Part shown: positions 9,130 to 19,200 of the stretch, one piece after another
How the letters are laid out: each line of letters begins with the position of its first letter
Numbering within the stretch: the first letter of the stretch is position 1
Source of the DNA: Candidatus Ozemibacter sp.
GTDB lineage: Bacteria > Muiribacteriota > Ozemobacteria > Ozemobacterales > Ozemobacteraceae
Length of the DNA: 34,855 nucleotides
Direction: 5' to 3'
Assembly (NCBI GenBank): GCA_030446435.1
Contig: JASURT010000010.1
Coordinates: 1-34,855, forward strand
Position numbers and translations under genes: made by a program
The notes under the pieces: generated by a model
Databases searched by the model: none
Told to the model about the DNA's origin: nothing
The model's input: only the letters and a program-made list of their open reading frames with translations

Positions 9130-10431
9130 ATGCATAAACGCAATTCAAGAACTGCAAGACATTTGAAGTTGATTTTCTTTTTGAGTCTTGTTACCGCTAT
9201 ATTCAGTATGAGCGCGATGTTTGATTCTTCTCCTTTTGGATTTCGGGTTGCCACTGCGGCAGGTAAGATTCTGACTGAGAAATCTGAAAAGGTGTTCGCT
9301 GAACCCCGTTTTGGTCAGGAAGTTCTGAAAAAATCCATGGCGGATTTCAAAAAGCTGCAGACCCGGTGCGAGCCAGACGAAGCTGTTTCTGTGTGTGTTG
9401 TCGGCGAGGTAAACTTTCCCGGACAGTATCAAAACTGTAGGCCGGCAACAGCTCTGTCTGCGGTTATGTCTGCGGGTGGACCTTCTGACGTCGGCTCAAT
9501 GCGGGTCATCAGGGTCTTTGATGAGAATGATTTCTGTCGCGAGTATGATCTTTATGATTTTTTTCTCGCTCCCGAAAAAGATAACAGTCCGGTTTTGCGC
9601 GGCGGCGAAACTGTAGTGATACCGGGCATCAGTGCTTTGGTGAAAATCGTCGGACTGGTGAATCGACCGGCGATCTATGAACTGATGGAAAGTGAGAAAA
9701 GTCTTGGTTGGTTGGTAAAATTCGCCGGTGGATTCAAAAAAGGCAATGAGCAACTCAGGGTTGAGATTTATCGAAATTTTAGTTCTGGCAGAAGGCATCT
9801 GGTTTCACACCAGCTTAGCTCAAACAAGCTGAATGAGTTGGCTGAATTTCCGCTGGAAAACGGTGATGTCATAGAAATTTGTTCGGGCGAAGCCAGTTCT
9901 GGGGCTGAAATTGAATTGAATGGCCACTTTCGCTATCCGGGTAAGGTTATGGTTAAAAGCAGAACCTGGTTGAGTGAGCTTGTAAACAATTCTGCTCTGA
10001 TGTATGGGTATGCCTCTGAATATGCCGAGGTTTTGCGGGTTGAAAATGGCTCTGAAGAATACAGGGTCATTGCTTTTTCACCTAAGCGAATAATTGACAA
10101 GGAAAAAGGTGCCGACTTCGTTCTTGAAGATGGTGATCGAATTGTTGTTTTTTCTCGCGAGACGTTTAATGAAATGGCTAAGGTAGCAATTGAAGGGGCT
10201 GTAAAATCTGCAGGAATCTACCCCTGGCGAGAGGGTATGACTCTTTCGGACCTTATTGACCTTGCCGGCGGACTGGATCGGGCGACAAAGGCAGCAGAGC
10301 TTAGCAAAAGACAGATTGTTGATGGCCGTTTGATTTCGAAATCTGTAATTATAGACCTTGAAAAAGTTTTGGCCGGAGACCCGAGATATAATACCAGACT
10401 GGATCCATTTGATATTTTAATTTGCAATTAA
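9130..10431 (+). CDS. Secreted protein with about four SLBB-like repeats (polysaccharide export-associated type)
   Basis: Hydrophobic signal segment followed by repeated modules VCVVGEVNFPGQY..., VKIVGLVNRPAIY..., IELNGHFRYPGKV..., VAIEGAVKSAGIYPWREGMTLSDLIDLAGGL, typical of SLBB domains. Confidence 0.75.
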   Translation: MHKRNSRTARHLKLIFFLSLVTAIFSMSAMFDSSPFGFRVATAAGKILTEKSEKVFAEPRFGQEVLKKSMADFKKLQTRCEPDEAVSVCVVGEVNFPGQYQNCRPATALSAVMSAGGPSDVGSMRVIRVFDENDFCREYDLYDFFLAPEKDNSPVLRGGETVVIPGISALVKIVGLVNRPAIYELMESEKSLGWLVKFAGGFKKGNEQLRVEIYRNFSSGRRHLVSHQLSSNKLNELAEFPLENGDVIEICSGEASSGAEIELNGHFRYPGKVMVKSRTWLSELVNNSALMYGYASEYAEVLRVENGSEEYRVIAFSPKRIIDKEKGADFVLEDGDRIVVFSRETFNEMAKVAIEGAVKSAGIYPWREGMTLSDLIDLAGGLDRATKAAELSKRQIVDGRLISKSVIIDLEKVLAGDPRYNTRLDPFDILICN

Positions 10432-10560
10432 AAAACTGATAAATAGTTGTGGCGTTTCTGAATGCGAACAGCAGCTGTTTTTTGCGCAGCAAAAACCGGT
10501 AAAAAAAACTGTGCTTATTTTTGCGTGTCGCAGTCAGGGTTTGCTTCTGTTAAATGGGTA

Positions 10561-11310
10561 TCATTTGCAGAAATTGCAGGTTCCCTGGGCCGGACAATGA
10601 TGTCTGTCTACAATATTATTGATTGTGTCTTTGATTTTGCTCAATGAAGGCGAAACCGCACTCATGTCACCGCCCTGGCTGGGAAGAATGATTCCAAGCT
10701 TTTCTGCTTCAGCTTTTCTTTCGGCTGATCTTTTTTGCATTCGGGCAAGAACTTCAGAGAAAACCGGTGAATCATTGTTTGAGGAAAGCATTTTTCGACT
10801 TGCCTGAGCTACGGGGGTTACCTGTTTCATGCCTGTGCTTGTGGCTGCAATGGCGGTCACTTCAGGCACAGGTTGCATCGATTTTGGCTTGTTGGCAATA
10901 GACGTTTTAACTGTTTTGGCCGATTTGATTTCTTTTTTTACCGGCTCTTCATTTTGCCAGCTAAGGTCAAAATGTTCTTTTGCATTGTCTTCAACTATTT
11001 TATTTTCGTTTTCATAGGGCTGCGTCAGCGCTTCTTCATTGTCTGCTTCGGTCAGGTTTGCAACAGCTTCTGACGGTGCTGGCGGCAGTGCTTCTTCATT
11101 CTTTACCGGCACAGGAGGAGCTACGACTGAAACTTCTTTCTGGGTTGGGTTATTGGTAAAATAACTGATGGAGTTTTTGGGGACTTTGTAATTGGTTTCT
11201 GCTGAAAAAAGACTATAGGGGAACATGAGGCAGAACAGGACATACAGTATTACAAAGCATCTGATTTTTCTTAATTTTCTAAAATTTATTTTCATTTTTT
11301 TCACTCGCAT
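10561..11310 (-). CDS. Secreted or periplasmic protein of unknown function, low-complexity Pro/Glu/Lys-rich, Cys-containing C-terminus
   Basis: Signal peptide-like N-terminus (IRCFVILYVLFCLMFPYSLFSAE), C-terminus HHCPAQGTCNFCK; convergent with the SLBB gene. Confidence 0.6.
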   Translation of the reverse strand: MRVKKMKINFRKLRKIRCFVILYVLFCLMFPYSLFSAETNYKVPKNSISYFTNNPTQKEVSVVAPPVPVKNEEALPPAPSEAVANLTEADNEEALTQPYENENKIVEDNAKEHFDLSWQNEEPVKKEIKSAKTVKTSIANKPKSMQPVPEVTAIAATSTGMKQVTPVAQASRKMLSSNNDSPVFSEVLARMQKRSAERKAEAEKLGIILPSQGGDMSAVSPSLSKIKDTINNIVDRHHCPAQGTCNFCK

Positions 11311-11510
11311 CAGAAGAATTTTTTGCCTTAATGGCTGATTAAGCTACAAATTACCCCGTTGATGCCGAATCTGTCAAACTTTCGCTTTAAATTCGCAAAA
11401 ATTTCAAGGGTAAATTTATCAAAAAAATGATATTTGCAAATAGGCGGCCGCGTTTTCTCTTAAGAAATTTAGTTAGATTTCGTAGTTTTTGTAAAAGTTG
11501 GTGGAATCGC

Positions 11511-11567
11511 AAAAAAAAAGACCGGTCACTGAGCCTCTTTTACGAGGTCAAAGTGCCGGTTTTTTTC
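11511..11567 (-). terminator. Terminator of the minus-strand uppP-ftsK-TPR cluster (potentially bidirectional)
   Basis: A9 tract, ACCGGTCACT ... AGTGCCGGT stem with inner CCTC/GAGG, then T7. It lies just after the TPR stop (11605) on the minus strand. Confidence 0.75.
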
Positions 11568-11604
11568 TCAGAGCTAATCAGCAGCCCCTTTTTATGCGAT
11601 TTTC

Positions 11605-14600
11605 TTAAACTTCGCCACGCGACCTTTCTATGTGCACTAAAGAGCGTTTAGCATCGTTTGCGAGTGGGCCGGTCGGGTCTAGTTCTATTACTTTATTGTA
11701 TTCTTCACTGGCGCGGTCATACATGTTTTTGACCCTGTAAATGCTTGCCAGTCTGAAATGGGCGTCAACATAATTTGGGTCGAGCTGAATCGCTTTTCGG
11801 TATTCCTGCATCGCTTCGTTTTTCATGTTGACGTCGTAGTTTTCGTTATAAGCTTCACCAAGTTCATAATGAGCCCTTGAGTTGTTTTCATCAACCTTGA
11901 GAGCTTTTCTGCAGATTGCAATAGCTTCATCATACATGCGCTTGCCGCTTATTGACTGTTTGCTGTAAACGATCTTCAAGCCCCAATATGGCCAGAGATT
12001 ATTTGGGTCACAGCTGTTGGCCAGTTTGAAGTAATAAACCGCTTTCTGCTGTTCCTCTTCGGTTGGGGTGAAGCCGGTGCCAAGAGTAATGAAAGCATAG
12101 CCCAGACTGAAGTTCGCCATAGGGTCTTTGGGGTTTGCTTCTGCTTTACTGAGATACTCTTTAAGAACCGCCTGAAGCTTTCTTTCTTTATCTTCACTTT
12201 TACTGTACATTTCTTTGTAAATGTCGATCAGCTTCATATGATAATCGCCATTGGTCGAGTCGAGTTCGAGAAGCTGGCGTATCTCGGAAAGAGCTTCTTC
12301 ATAGCGTGCCTGAGAAAGATAAAGCTCAGAAAGCTTGGTGTGGATGTAAATGCTTTCAGGATCTTTTTCGAGGATCTTTTTATAGGTTTCTTCAACTTCT
12401 GCAATCATGTTGCGTCTGAAATAAACCTTGGCCAGTTCTGTCATTGCGAAGACATTGCCTGGGTCAAGTTCGAGTACTTTTTGAAAGCATTCTATCGATT
12501 GAGAAATGGCATTTTCTTCGTCAATAGATTCGTCAAGTCCTTTAGAAACGAAAAGCCCAAGTTCAAGCCAGTCACAAGGGGTGGTGCCCTGTTGAACCGC
12601 TTGTCTGATCTCCTGGTTCATTTCTGCCAGCTCTTCGGGTGACGCGAAATTGTTTAGTGCCTTGAATTTTAACTGCGTAACAAGATTGATGCGAATGTCG
12701 ACATCATTCGGAAAATACTGCTTGGCTAGTTTAAGGGCTTCGACTGCTTCGATGATTTTGCCTTTTCTAATGTTCAAATCACCAAGTCGTACCGGAATAT
12801 CTTTGTATTTTCCTTCCTGGTCAAGATCAAGAGCCTGCTCATACTCAAATGAGGCTTCATCGAACATATTTTTGGATTCATAAAGTGTGCCTAGTTTATA
12901 ACGGGCATCAAGGTTATGATTGTCTAGGTCGATTATGCTGTCATAGTGCATAATCGCGGTGTCGATGTCGCCTTCTTTTTCTGCTTCTTCGGCTTTCGAA
13001 AAGGCTTCGTCGATTTCCTGAGAGCGCTGTGAGGCAGTAAGGTTGGCAAAGAAATTCGTCGCGGTTGAGTTACCAGCATCAAGATCGAGAACCCTCTGAA
13101 ACCAGATTCTTGCAGATTCAAGATCACCTTTTTCACGATAAAGATTACCAAGCTGCAAAACTGGCTCCAATTCGGTTGGAACAACTTCATATGCCGCTTC
13201 GTATTTTTCGATAGCTTCATCGGCCCAGCCTTTTTCCTGGAAAATTTTGCCCAGCATGTAAAGGCCCTGAAAGTGTGTCGGAAACATTCCCAGAAGCTCC
13301 TGAAGTTCTATCGAAGCTTCATCAGGCTGATTGGTTTTGCTGAAAATATGAGCCAGCGCAATGTATACTTCAGCCTGTTCCGGATCAATTTCTTTGGCTT
13401 TTTGAATAGAATTCAATGCCGCATCATATTGTTCCAGAGTTATTTGCAGGTTTCCAAGCTCATACCAGGCGACCTGATTCTGTGGCTGAATTGCAATGAC
13501 GTTTTCGTATTCCATTATTGCGTTTTTCAACATGCCGCGTTCACTGAAAATACGTGCCTGCTTAATGCCTTCTTCGGCCTGTGCACTGGTTTTGGTTTGA
13601 ATCAGGCTATTCTGGTATTCTTTGGCTTTAATGTGAAGGGGATCGAGTTGAAGAACCATGTTGAATTCTGTCAGAGAGTTGTCTACCTGGCCAAGGTCGT
13701 TGTAGGCAACCCCAAGGGCGAAGTGAGCTTCAATGCATTTTGAATCGAGACTAACTGCTGATTTTAGCTCGCTAAGGCCGTTTTCGATCATGTTTGCATC
13801 ATTGTATGATTTGCCCATGTTGAGATAGATTTTGCCAAGCTCTACACGGGCAACCGGATTACCGGGGAATTCGCTGACAATATCTTTAAAAGCCATGGTC
13901 GCCTGATCTATCATATTGCTGATAGAATAGATTTTGCCCAGTTGAACTCTGGCATCTACATTTTGTGGGTCCTGGTTGATAATGTTTTTCAGCTCCATAA
14001 TAGCCATTTCGTGGTCGCCAGAATTGGCGTAGGCTTCTGATATCAGAGCCGATATCTCGGTATTGCCCGGATGAAGTTGTCGAGCTTCCTGCAGGACTTC
14101 GATAACTCTTTGATATTCGCCGCAGTTAAGATAAAGCCTTGCTATTTCAATGGTGATACTAAAATCCTGGGGTGCGATCACTCTCGCCTGGCTCAGGATT
14201 TCAAGTCCTTCGTTGTACATCTGCTGAGTTTGATAAATTCTCGAAATTTTAAGATAAATGCTGATATCGTCAGGTCTTTTTTGTCTTAAGGCTTCAAGCT
14301 CGTTCAGGGCCTCTTGATTCATATTGTTGACAAGGTAAATGTCGATTAGCTGACTTATGACTTCTTCTGCATTCTCTGAAAGTTCACGGGCTTTTTCGAG
14401 GAATGAAACTCCTTCAGTTTGTTCTCCGGTTTGTATTAGAAGCGAACCCAGTTCGAGAAAAATCCTTGGCTCTGAAGCGCCCAGATTTATCGACTGCTTG
14501 AGAGTTGCAATCTGATCATGGGTTCTGCCAAGCTTCTTGAATAGTTCACTAAGTCCAAGATTGGCCTCGAGGTTGTCAGGATTTTTCGAAATGATGGTCT

Positions 14601-16212
14601 GGTATGACCTTATGGCCTCGTCATTCATGCCCTTTTGCTTGTAAATTTCCACCAGGGTTTCATGCGGGGTAACGTCGTCGGGGTTAAGTTGTATGGCTTG
14701 CTGTAAAGAGTTAACGGCTTCATTGATGAAGCCAAGACGCATATATACGTTGCCAAGCTTGCTTAACCATTCAGGAGAAGGAGATATCTGGTTCAGTTTT
14801 ACCAGGGTATTGATAGCTTCTCTTTCTTTGCCGGCTTTTAGTTGTAAATCCTGCAGGTCTCTCAGGAGTTCGATGTTTGAATGATCAGTTTCAAGCAAGG
14901 TTTGAATGGCTTCGATTTCTTCGCTTACCATGCCTTTGCTTCGATAAATCATTCTAAGCTCGCCTTTGATGTCACTTCGTTCCGGCGCAAGCTCGAGAAC
15001 TCTTGTGTAATAGGCGTTTGCTTCTTCTATCAGACCTTTTTCTGCTGAAGCTCGGGCCAGAATCAAGGCCAGTTCGGCGTCTTCTGGTTGACTGACGCTT
15101 AATGCCTCGAGTGCATCATAGCATTTATGCGGGTCGCCACCGGCAAGAACAATCTCATAAAGCTGTTCAAGAATTTCGAAATCTTCAGGATTGGATTCAA
15201 GAGCTTTATTGTATGAATCTACGGCTTTGTCGAGTTCGCCACTTGCCGCATAAGAGGCTGCAAGGCTTTTCATTACTTCGGTAGATGAGGTGTCCTGTTC
15301 GGCGATTGCTTCGTACTCTTTTACCTGAAGCTCGTATTCTTCTTTTTCTCCGTAGATACTGGCCAGTTCGTATCTAATTTCAAGCCACTCGGGTTTTAGT
15401 TGCCTGATTTGTTCAAATTCCTGCAAGGCTTCATCGGTCATGTCGAGCCGCTGATAAAGCTTGCCGCAGCGATAGTATAATTCCACGTTGTCACGATCGA
15501 GCTCTTTGACCGCCTGATATTTTTCCAGGGCTTCTTCGAGCTTACCTCTAGCTTCGAGGTCTTTGCCAATGCGAAAGTGAACTTCCGGGTTGTTGGGGTC
15601 AAGATATTCGGCCTTTTTGTATTCCATGATCGAATCATTGTATTGACCGTTTACTTCATAAGCTTCACCAAGCTCGTAATGTAGTCTGGCATTGTCAGGG
15701 TCGTCTTCTATGGCTTTAAGATAAAGATCTATGGCCGCCTGAATGTCATTTCTCGTGATGTTGATTCTGGCCAGTTCTATTATTGCTGAAGTGTATTTAG
15801 AATCTATATCAATGGCTTTTTTAAACCTGGCTTCAGCTTTTTCGATGCCGTTTCTTTGCAGATGCAACTGACCGAGCTCGAATTGAAGCTCTTTGCGGTC
15901 AGGCGCAAGCTCTATGGCTTTTTCATAAATTTCAATCGCCCGGTCTGTATTGCCGGTTTCAAGCAATAGTGATCCGAGAGAATTCAGCGCAGCCGCATCG
16001 TCAGGTGACAGCTCGATGATTTTTTCTAGTTTGTTAATGGCTTCCTGTTTTTTGTCGGTTTTCTGCAAACAGTCAGACAATAATTTCAAGGCTGGCACAA
16101 AGTCCGGTTTTTCCTTCAGGACCTTTTCAAGAGTGCTACTTGCTTTGTCATAGTTTTCAAGTTCGTAGTATGTCTGCCCTTTTTCCAGAAGGATTTCCCA
16201 GCGGTTAATCAT
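11605..16212 (-). CDS. Giant tetratricopeptide-repeat protein, 1535 aa, no obvious catalytic domain
   Basis: Continuous TPR motifs (e.g. AAALNSLGSLLLETGNTDRAIEIYEKAIELAPD) across the full length; SD-like AAGGAG upstream of the ATG. Confidence 0.9.
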   Translation of the reverse strand: MINRWEILLEKGQTYYELENYDKASSTLEKVLKEKPDFVPALKLLSDCLQKTDKKQEAINKLEKIIELSPDDAAALNSLGSLLLETGNTDRAIEIYEKAIELAPDRKELQFELGQLHLQRNGIEKAEARFKKAIDIDSKYTSAIIELARINITRNDIQAAIDLYLKAIEDDPDNARLHYELGEAYEVNGQYNDSIMEYKKAEYLDPNNPEVHFRIGKDLEARGKLEEALEKYQAVKELDRDNVELYYRCGKLYQRLDMTDEALQEFEQIRQLKPEWLEIRYELASIYGEKEEYELQVKEYEAIAEQDTSSTEVMKSLAASYAASGELDKAVDSYNKALESNPEDFEILEQLYEIVLAGGDPHKCYDALEALSVSQPEDAELALILARASAEKGLIEEANAYYTRVLELAPERSDIKGELRMIYRSKGMVSEEIEAIQTLLETDHSNIELLRDLQDLQLKAGKEREAINTLVKLNQISPSPEWLSKLGNVYMRLGFINEAVNSLQQAIQLNPDDVTPHETLVEIYKQKGMNDEAIRSYQTIISKNPDNLEANLGLSELFKKLGRTHDQIATLKQSINLGASEPRIFLELGSLLIQTGEQTEGVSFLEKARELSENAEEVISQLIDIYLVNNMNQEALNELEALRQKRPDDISIYLKISRIYQTQQMYNEGLEILSQARVIAPQDFSITIEIARLYLNCGEYQRVIEVLQEARQLHPGNTEISALISEAYANSGDHEMAIMELKNIINQDPQNVDARVQLGKIYSISNMIDQATMAFKDIVSEFPGNPVARVELGKIYLNMGKSYNDANMIENGLSELKSAVSLDSKCIEAHFALGVAYNDLGQVDNSLTEFNMVLQLDPLHIKAKEYQNSLIQTKTSAQAEEGIKQARIFSERGMLKNAIMEYENVIAIQPQNQVAWYELGNLQITLEQYDAALNSIQKAKEIDPEQAEVYIALAHIFSKTNQPDEASIELQELLGMFPTHFQGLYMLGKIFQEKGWADEAIEKYEAAYEVVPTELEPVLQLGNLYREKGDLESARIWFQRVLDLDAGNSTATNFFANLTASQRSQEIDEAFSKAEEAEKEGDIDTAIMHYDSIIDLDNHNLDARYKLGTLYESKNMFDEASFEYEQALDLDQEGKYKDIPVRLGDLNIRKGKIIEAVEALKLAKQYFPNDVDIRINLVTQLKFKALNNFASPEELAEMNQEIRQAVQQGTTPCDWLELGLFVSKGLDESIDEENAISQSIECFQKVLELDPGNVFAMTELAKVYFRRNMIAEVEETYKKILEKDPESIYIHTKLSELYLSQARYEEALSEIRQLLELDSTNGDYHMKLIDIYKEMYSKSEDKERKLQAVLKEYLSKAEANPKDPMANFSLGYAFITLGTGFTPTEEEQQKAVYYFKLANSCDPNNLWPYWGLKIVYSKQSISGKRMYDEAIAICRKALKVDENNSRAHYELGEAYNENYDVNMKNEAMQEYRKAIQLDPNYVDAHFRLASIYRVKNMYDRASEEYNKVIELDPTGPLANDAKRSLVHIERSRGEV

Positions 16213-16272
16213 TCAGCTGTCTCCTTAACTGCTTATTTTTTTCTGTAATCTTGGGTTGATGGCAAGGAATCA

Positions 16273-19200
16273 TCAGTCTTCCTCCTCTTCCATCAGCTGA
16301 TCGGCTTTTTCAAATGCTTTTACGGCTTCTTCTTTCTGACCCAGGCCTCGATAAGCTTTTCCCATCAGGAAGTAAACATCGTAACCTGCTTCTTCAAGCT
16401 CTGCTGCCTTTTTAAGTTCTGCCAAAGCTTCGGCAAACGCTTCTTTTTCAAGGTAATCAGCTCCGACTTTGACCAGAATTTCGTAGTTTTCTTCCATCTG
16501 GCCTTGTGCTTGTCTGAAAGCTTCTGCAGCTTTTTCGCGCTCATTAGAGCCTTCGTAGGCTTTGCCAAGACAGAAGAAGGCTTCGCCGTTTTCAGGTGTG
16601 ATCTCGGTTGCTTTTTCAAGCGATTCGACCGCTTCTGAAAGCATGCCATTATCGAGGTAAAGCTTGCCAAGTTCAAAATACACTTCTGAATGATTTGAAT
16701 CAAGATTGATGACCTTTTTAAACTCATCGATGGCTTCTGTTACCCGCAAAAGCTTGTAGTAGGCTTTGCCAAGCTCGAAATGAGCCTTGCTGTTGGTTGG
16801 GTATCGGTTAATGGCTTTTTTGTAAAGCTTGACCATTTTTTCGAAATTCTGGTTTTCCCAGAAAATGCTGCCCAAAGCATAGATGCATTCAATAAGGTTT
16901 TCGTTCAAACCAAGTGCTTGTTCGTAATTAGTCGCAGCCTCGCTTTGATTACCCATGCCACGATAGGCTTCGCCTAGCTCGAAGAAGAACAGGGCGTTTT
17001 TCGGCGCAGATTCAACCGCTTTTGAGTAAAGGTTGATCATGCCGTCAAAGTTTTCTGACTGCTTGTATTTGGCGCCAAGGCGATAGATTATATTCAGGTC
17101 TCCGGGTTTGTATTCAAGGGCTTTTTCGAATGAGCTTATCGCTCCCTCAACATCGCCGAGGTTTTCGCAGGCTTCACCCAGATCTTTGTAAATAGCGAAA
17201 TTATCAGCTTCAAGCTCAAGCGCTTTTTCAAGCAGCTCTCTGGCTTTTTGCCATTCTTCAAACGAAGCGTGAATTGCGCCCAGCTTCTGGTAAACATCGA
17301 CATAGTCTTCCTGAAGCTCTAAAGCTTTGTCGAACATATGCATTGCATCCTGAAGCTCGTTTCTCTGGTAGTAGATCTCGCCCAGTTCGTAGTAGATGAC
17401 CGGGTTTTCGCTGTCGAATTTTATTGATTTTCTAAATTCATCGATGGCTTCATCTGTTTTACCTACATCTCTCAGGTGACGGCCCAGCTCCAGGTGTGCC
17501 CGCCTGTGTTCAGGCGCAAGGCCGATAACTGTTTTGAATTCGCTTATGGCGTTTTCATTCTGGCCCTGAGTAGAAAAGATTATGCCGAGTTCAAAATGGG
17601 CTGCAGAATTTCTCGGGTCGAGACTGATGACCTTTTTATAGGCTTCAACTGCCTCGTCGATAATTCCCTGGCTCGCATAGGCTTTCGCAAGTTCAATGTT
17701 TACACCGATATTGTCAGGTTCGTAGCGCAATGCTTCTTTAAATTCTCCGATTGCCTTGTCGACTCTTCCCTTGTTGATGAAGGCCATTGCCAGTTCCCGA
17801 TGCGGAATCGGGTTTGAAGCGTCCAGCTCGATCGCCCGGGTAAATCTTTCAATGGCGAAATCAAGATTGCCCTGTTTTCTATGAATCAGACCAACCTGGG
17901 TTACTATTTCAGCATTGTTGGGGTCATGCTGTAACGCGGCTTCAAATTCTTTCAAAGCATCGGTGAGCCGGTTCAGATGATCGTAGACTTTACCGAGTTC
18001 AAGATGAATAATCGAGTTCTGAGGATCGGTTTCGAAAACTCTGCTGTAAAATTTCGCAGCATCTTCCCATTTTTCCAGGGATGCGTAGATTTTACCAAGA
18101 CGAATAAGCGCATCAGTGCGTTCTTCGTTGATTTCTGCGACTTTGAGATACTCGTCGAGAGCCTTTTCAAGCTGTCCGCAATGATAATATGTTTCGGCAA
18201 GACGGAAGCGAGCCGAATGGTTTTGCGGTTCCATTTCTACGAGTCTTCTGTAGCAGTTGCCTGCCTCTGAATAGTTTTCTGAAATGTAGTAAAGGTCACC
18301 AAGGTTGGCCAGGGCTTCGCTGAGTGACGGGTCGATTTCGAGCGCAACTTTGAATTCTTCTGTGGCTGCCGCAGACCGGTCGAGATCTAAATAGACATTT
18401 GCAAGTTCAACATGTGCCTGAGGTGCTTTGGGGCGAATTGCGATCGCATTTCGATACGAATCTATCGATTTTTCGAGTGCGCTGTGATGGTGATAAATTC
18501 TGCCAAGTTCAAGATGTGCCTCGAAAATATCAGGCTGAATATCGACAACGGTGTGAAGAGCATCGAGTGCTTTGTCGTGAAGATCTCGAATGATGTAGAT
18601 TTTTGCCAGAGACATTTGTGCTTCGACATGGTCTGGTTTGATTTCCACAACTTTTCGATATTCATCTTCAGCTTTGTAAATCTGATTGGTTGATTCATAA
18701 AGCTTGGCAAGACTTTCGTGCGCAAGAAGATTTTCGGGGGCGAGTTCTATCGCTTTCAGATACTCATCTTCTGCTTCATTCGGACAGTCAAGCATTTCGA
18801 GCGTTCTGGCATGTTCGATAATGGCTTCGACAAATTTGGGGTCGGCCTTGATAATCTTTTCGAGAAGCGATTTGGCTTCGGTCCAATTCGAAGTATCGGC
18901 GTAAAGCTGTGCCAGATCAAATTGAACTCTGGTTGGGTTGTCGGCAAGACTGATGGCGAGATTGAATTCTTCGATGGCTTGCTGAAAACGACCATTTCGG
19001 TGATGAATTCTGCCAAGATAATAATGGGCCTGAGCATTGGTAGGGGCAAGCTCGATTGCCCTGGTAAACCTGATTTTGGCTATCTCATCCTGATTCTCTT
19101 CAAAGCAGATTTCGCCGATGGCAAAGTGGGCTTCAAGGTAATCTATATCGAGTTCAATGGCTTTTCTGAGATTGGCCAGAGCTTTTTCGTTTTCGTTTGT

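Noticed and set aside
10462-10647. 61-aa plus-strand ORF between the SLBB gene and the convergent secreted protein
   Set aside because: Overlaps the 3' end of the better-supported minus-strand gene; no SD or domain.
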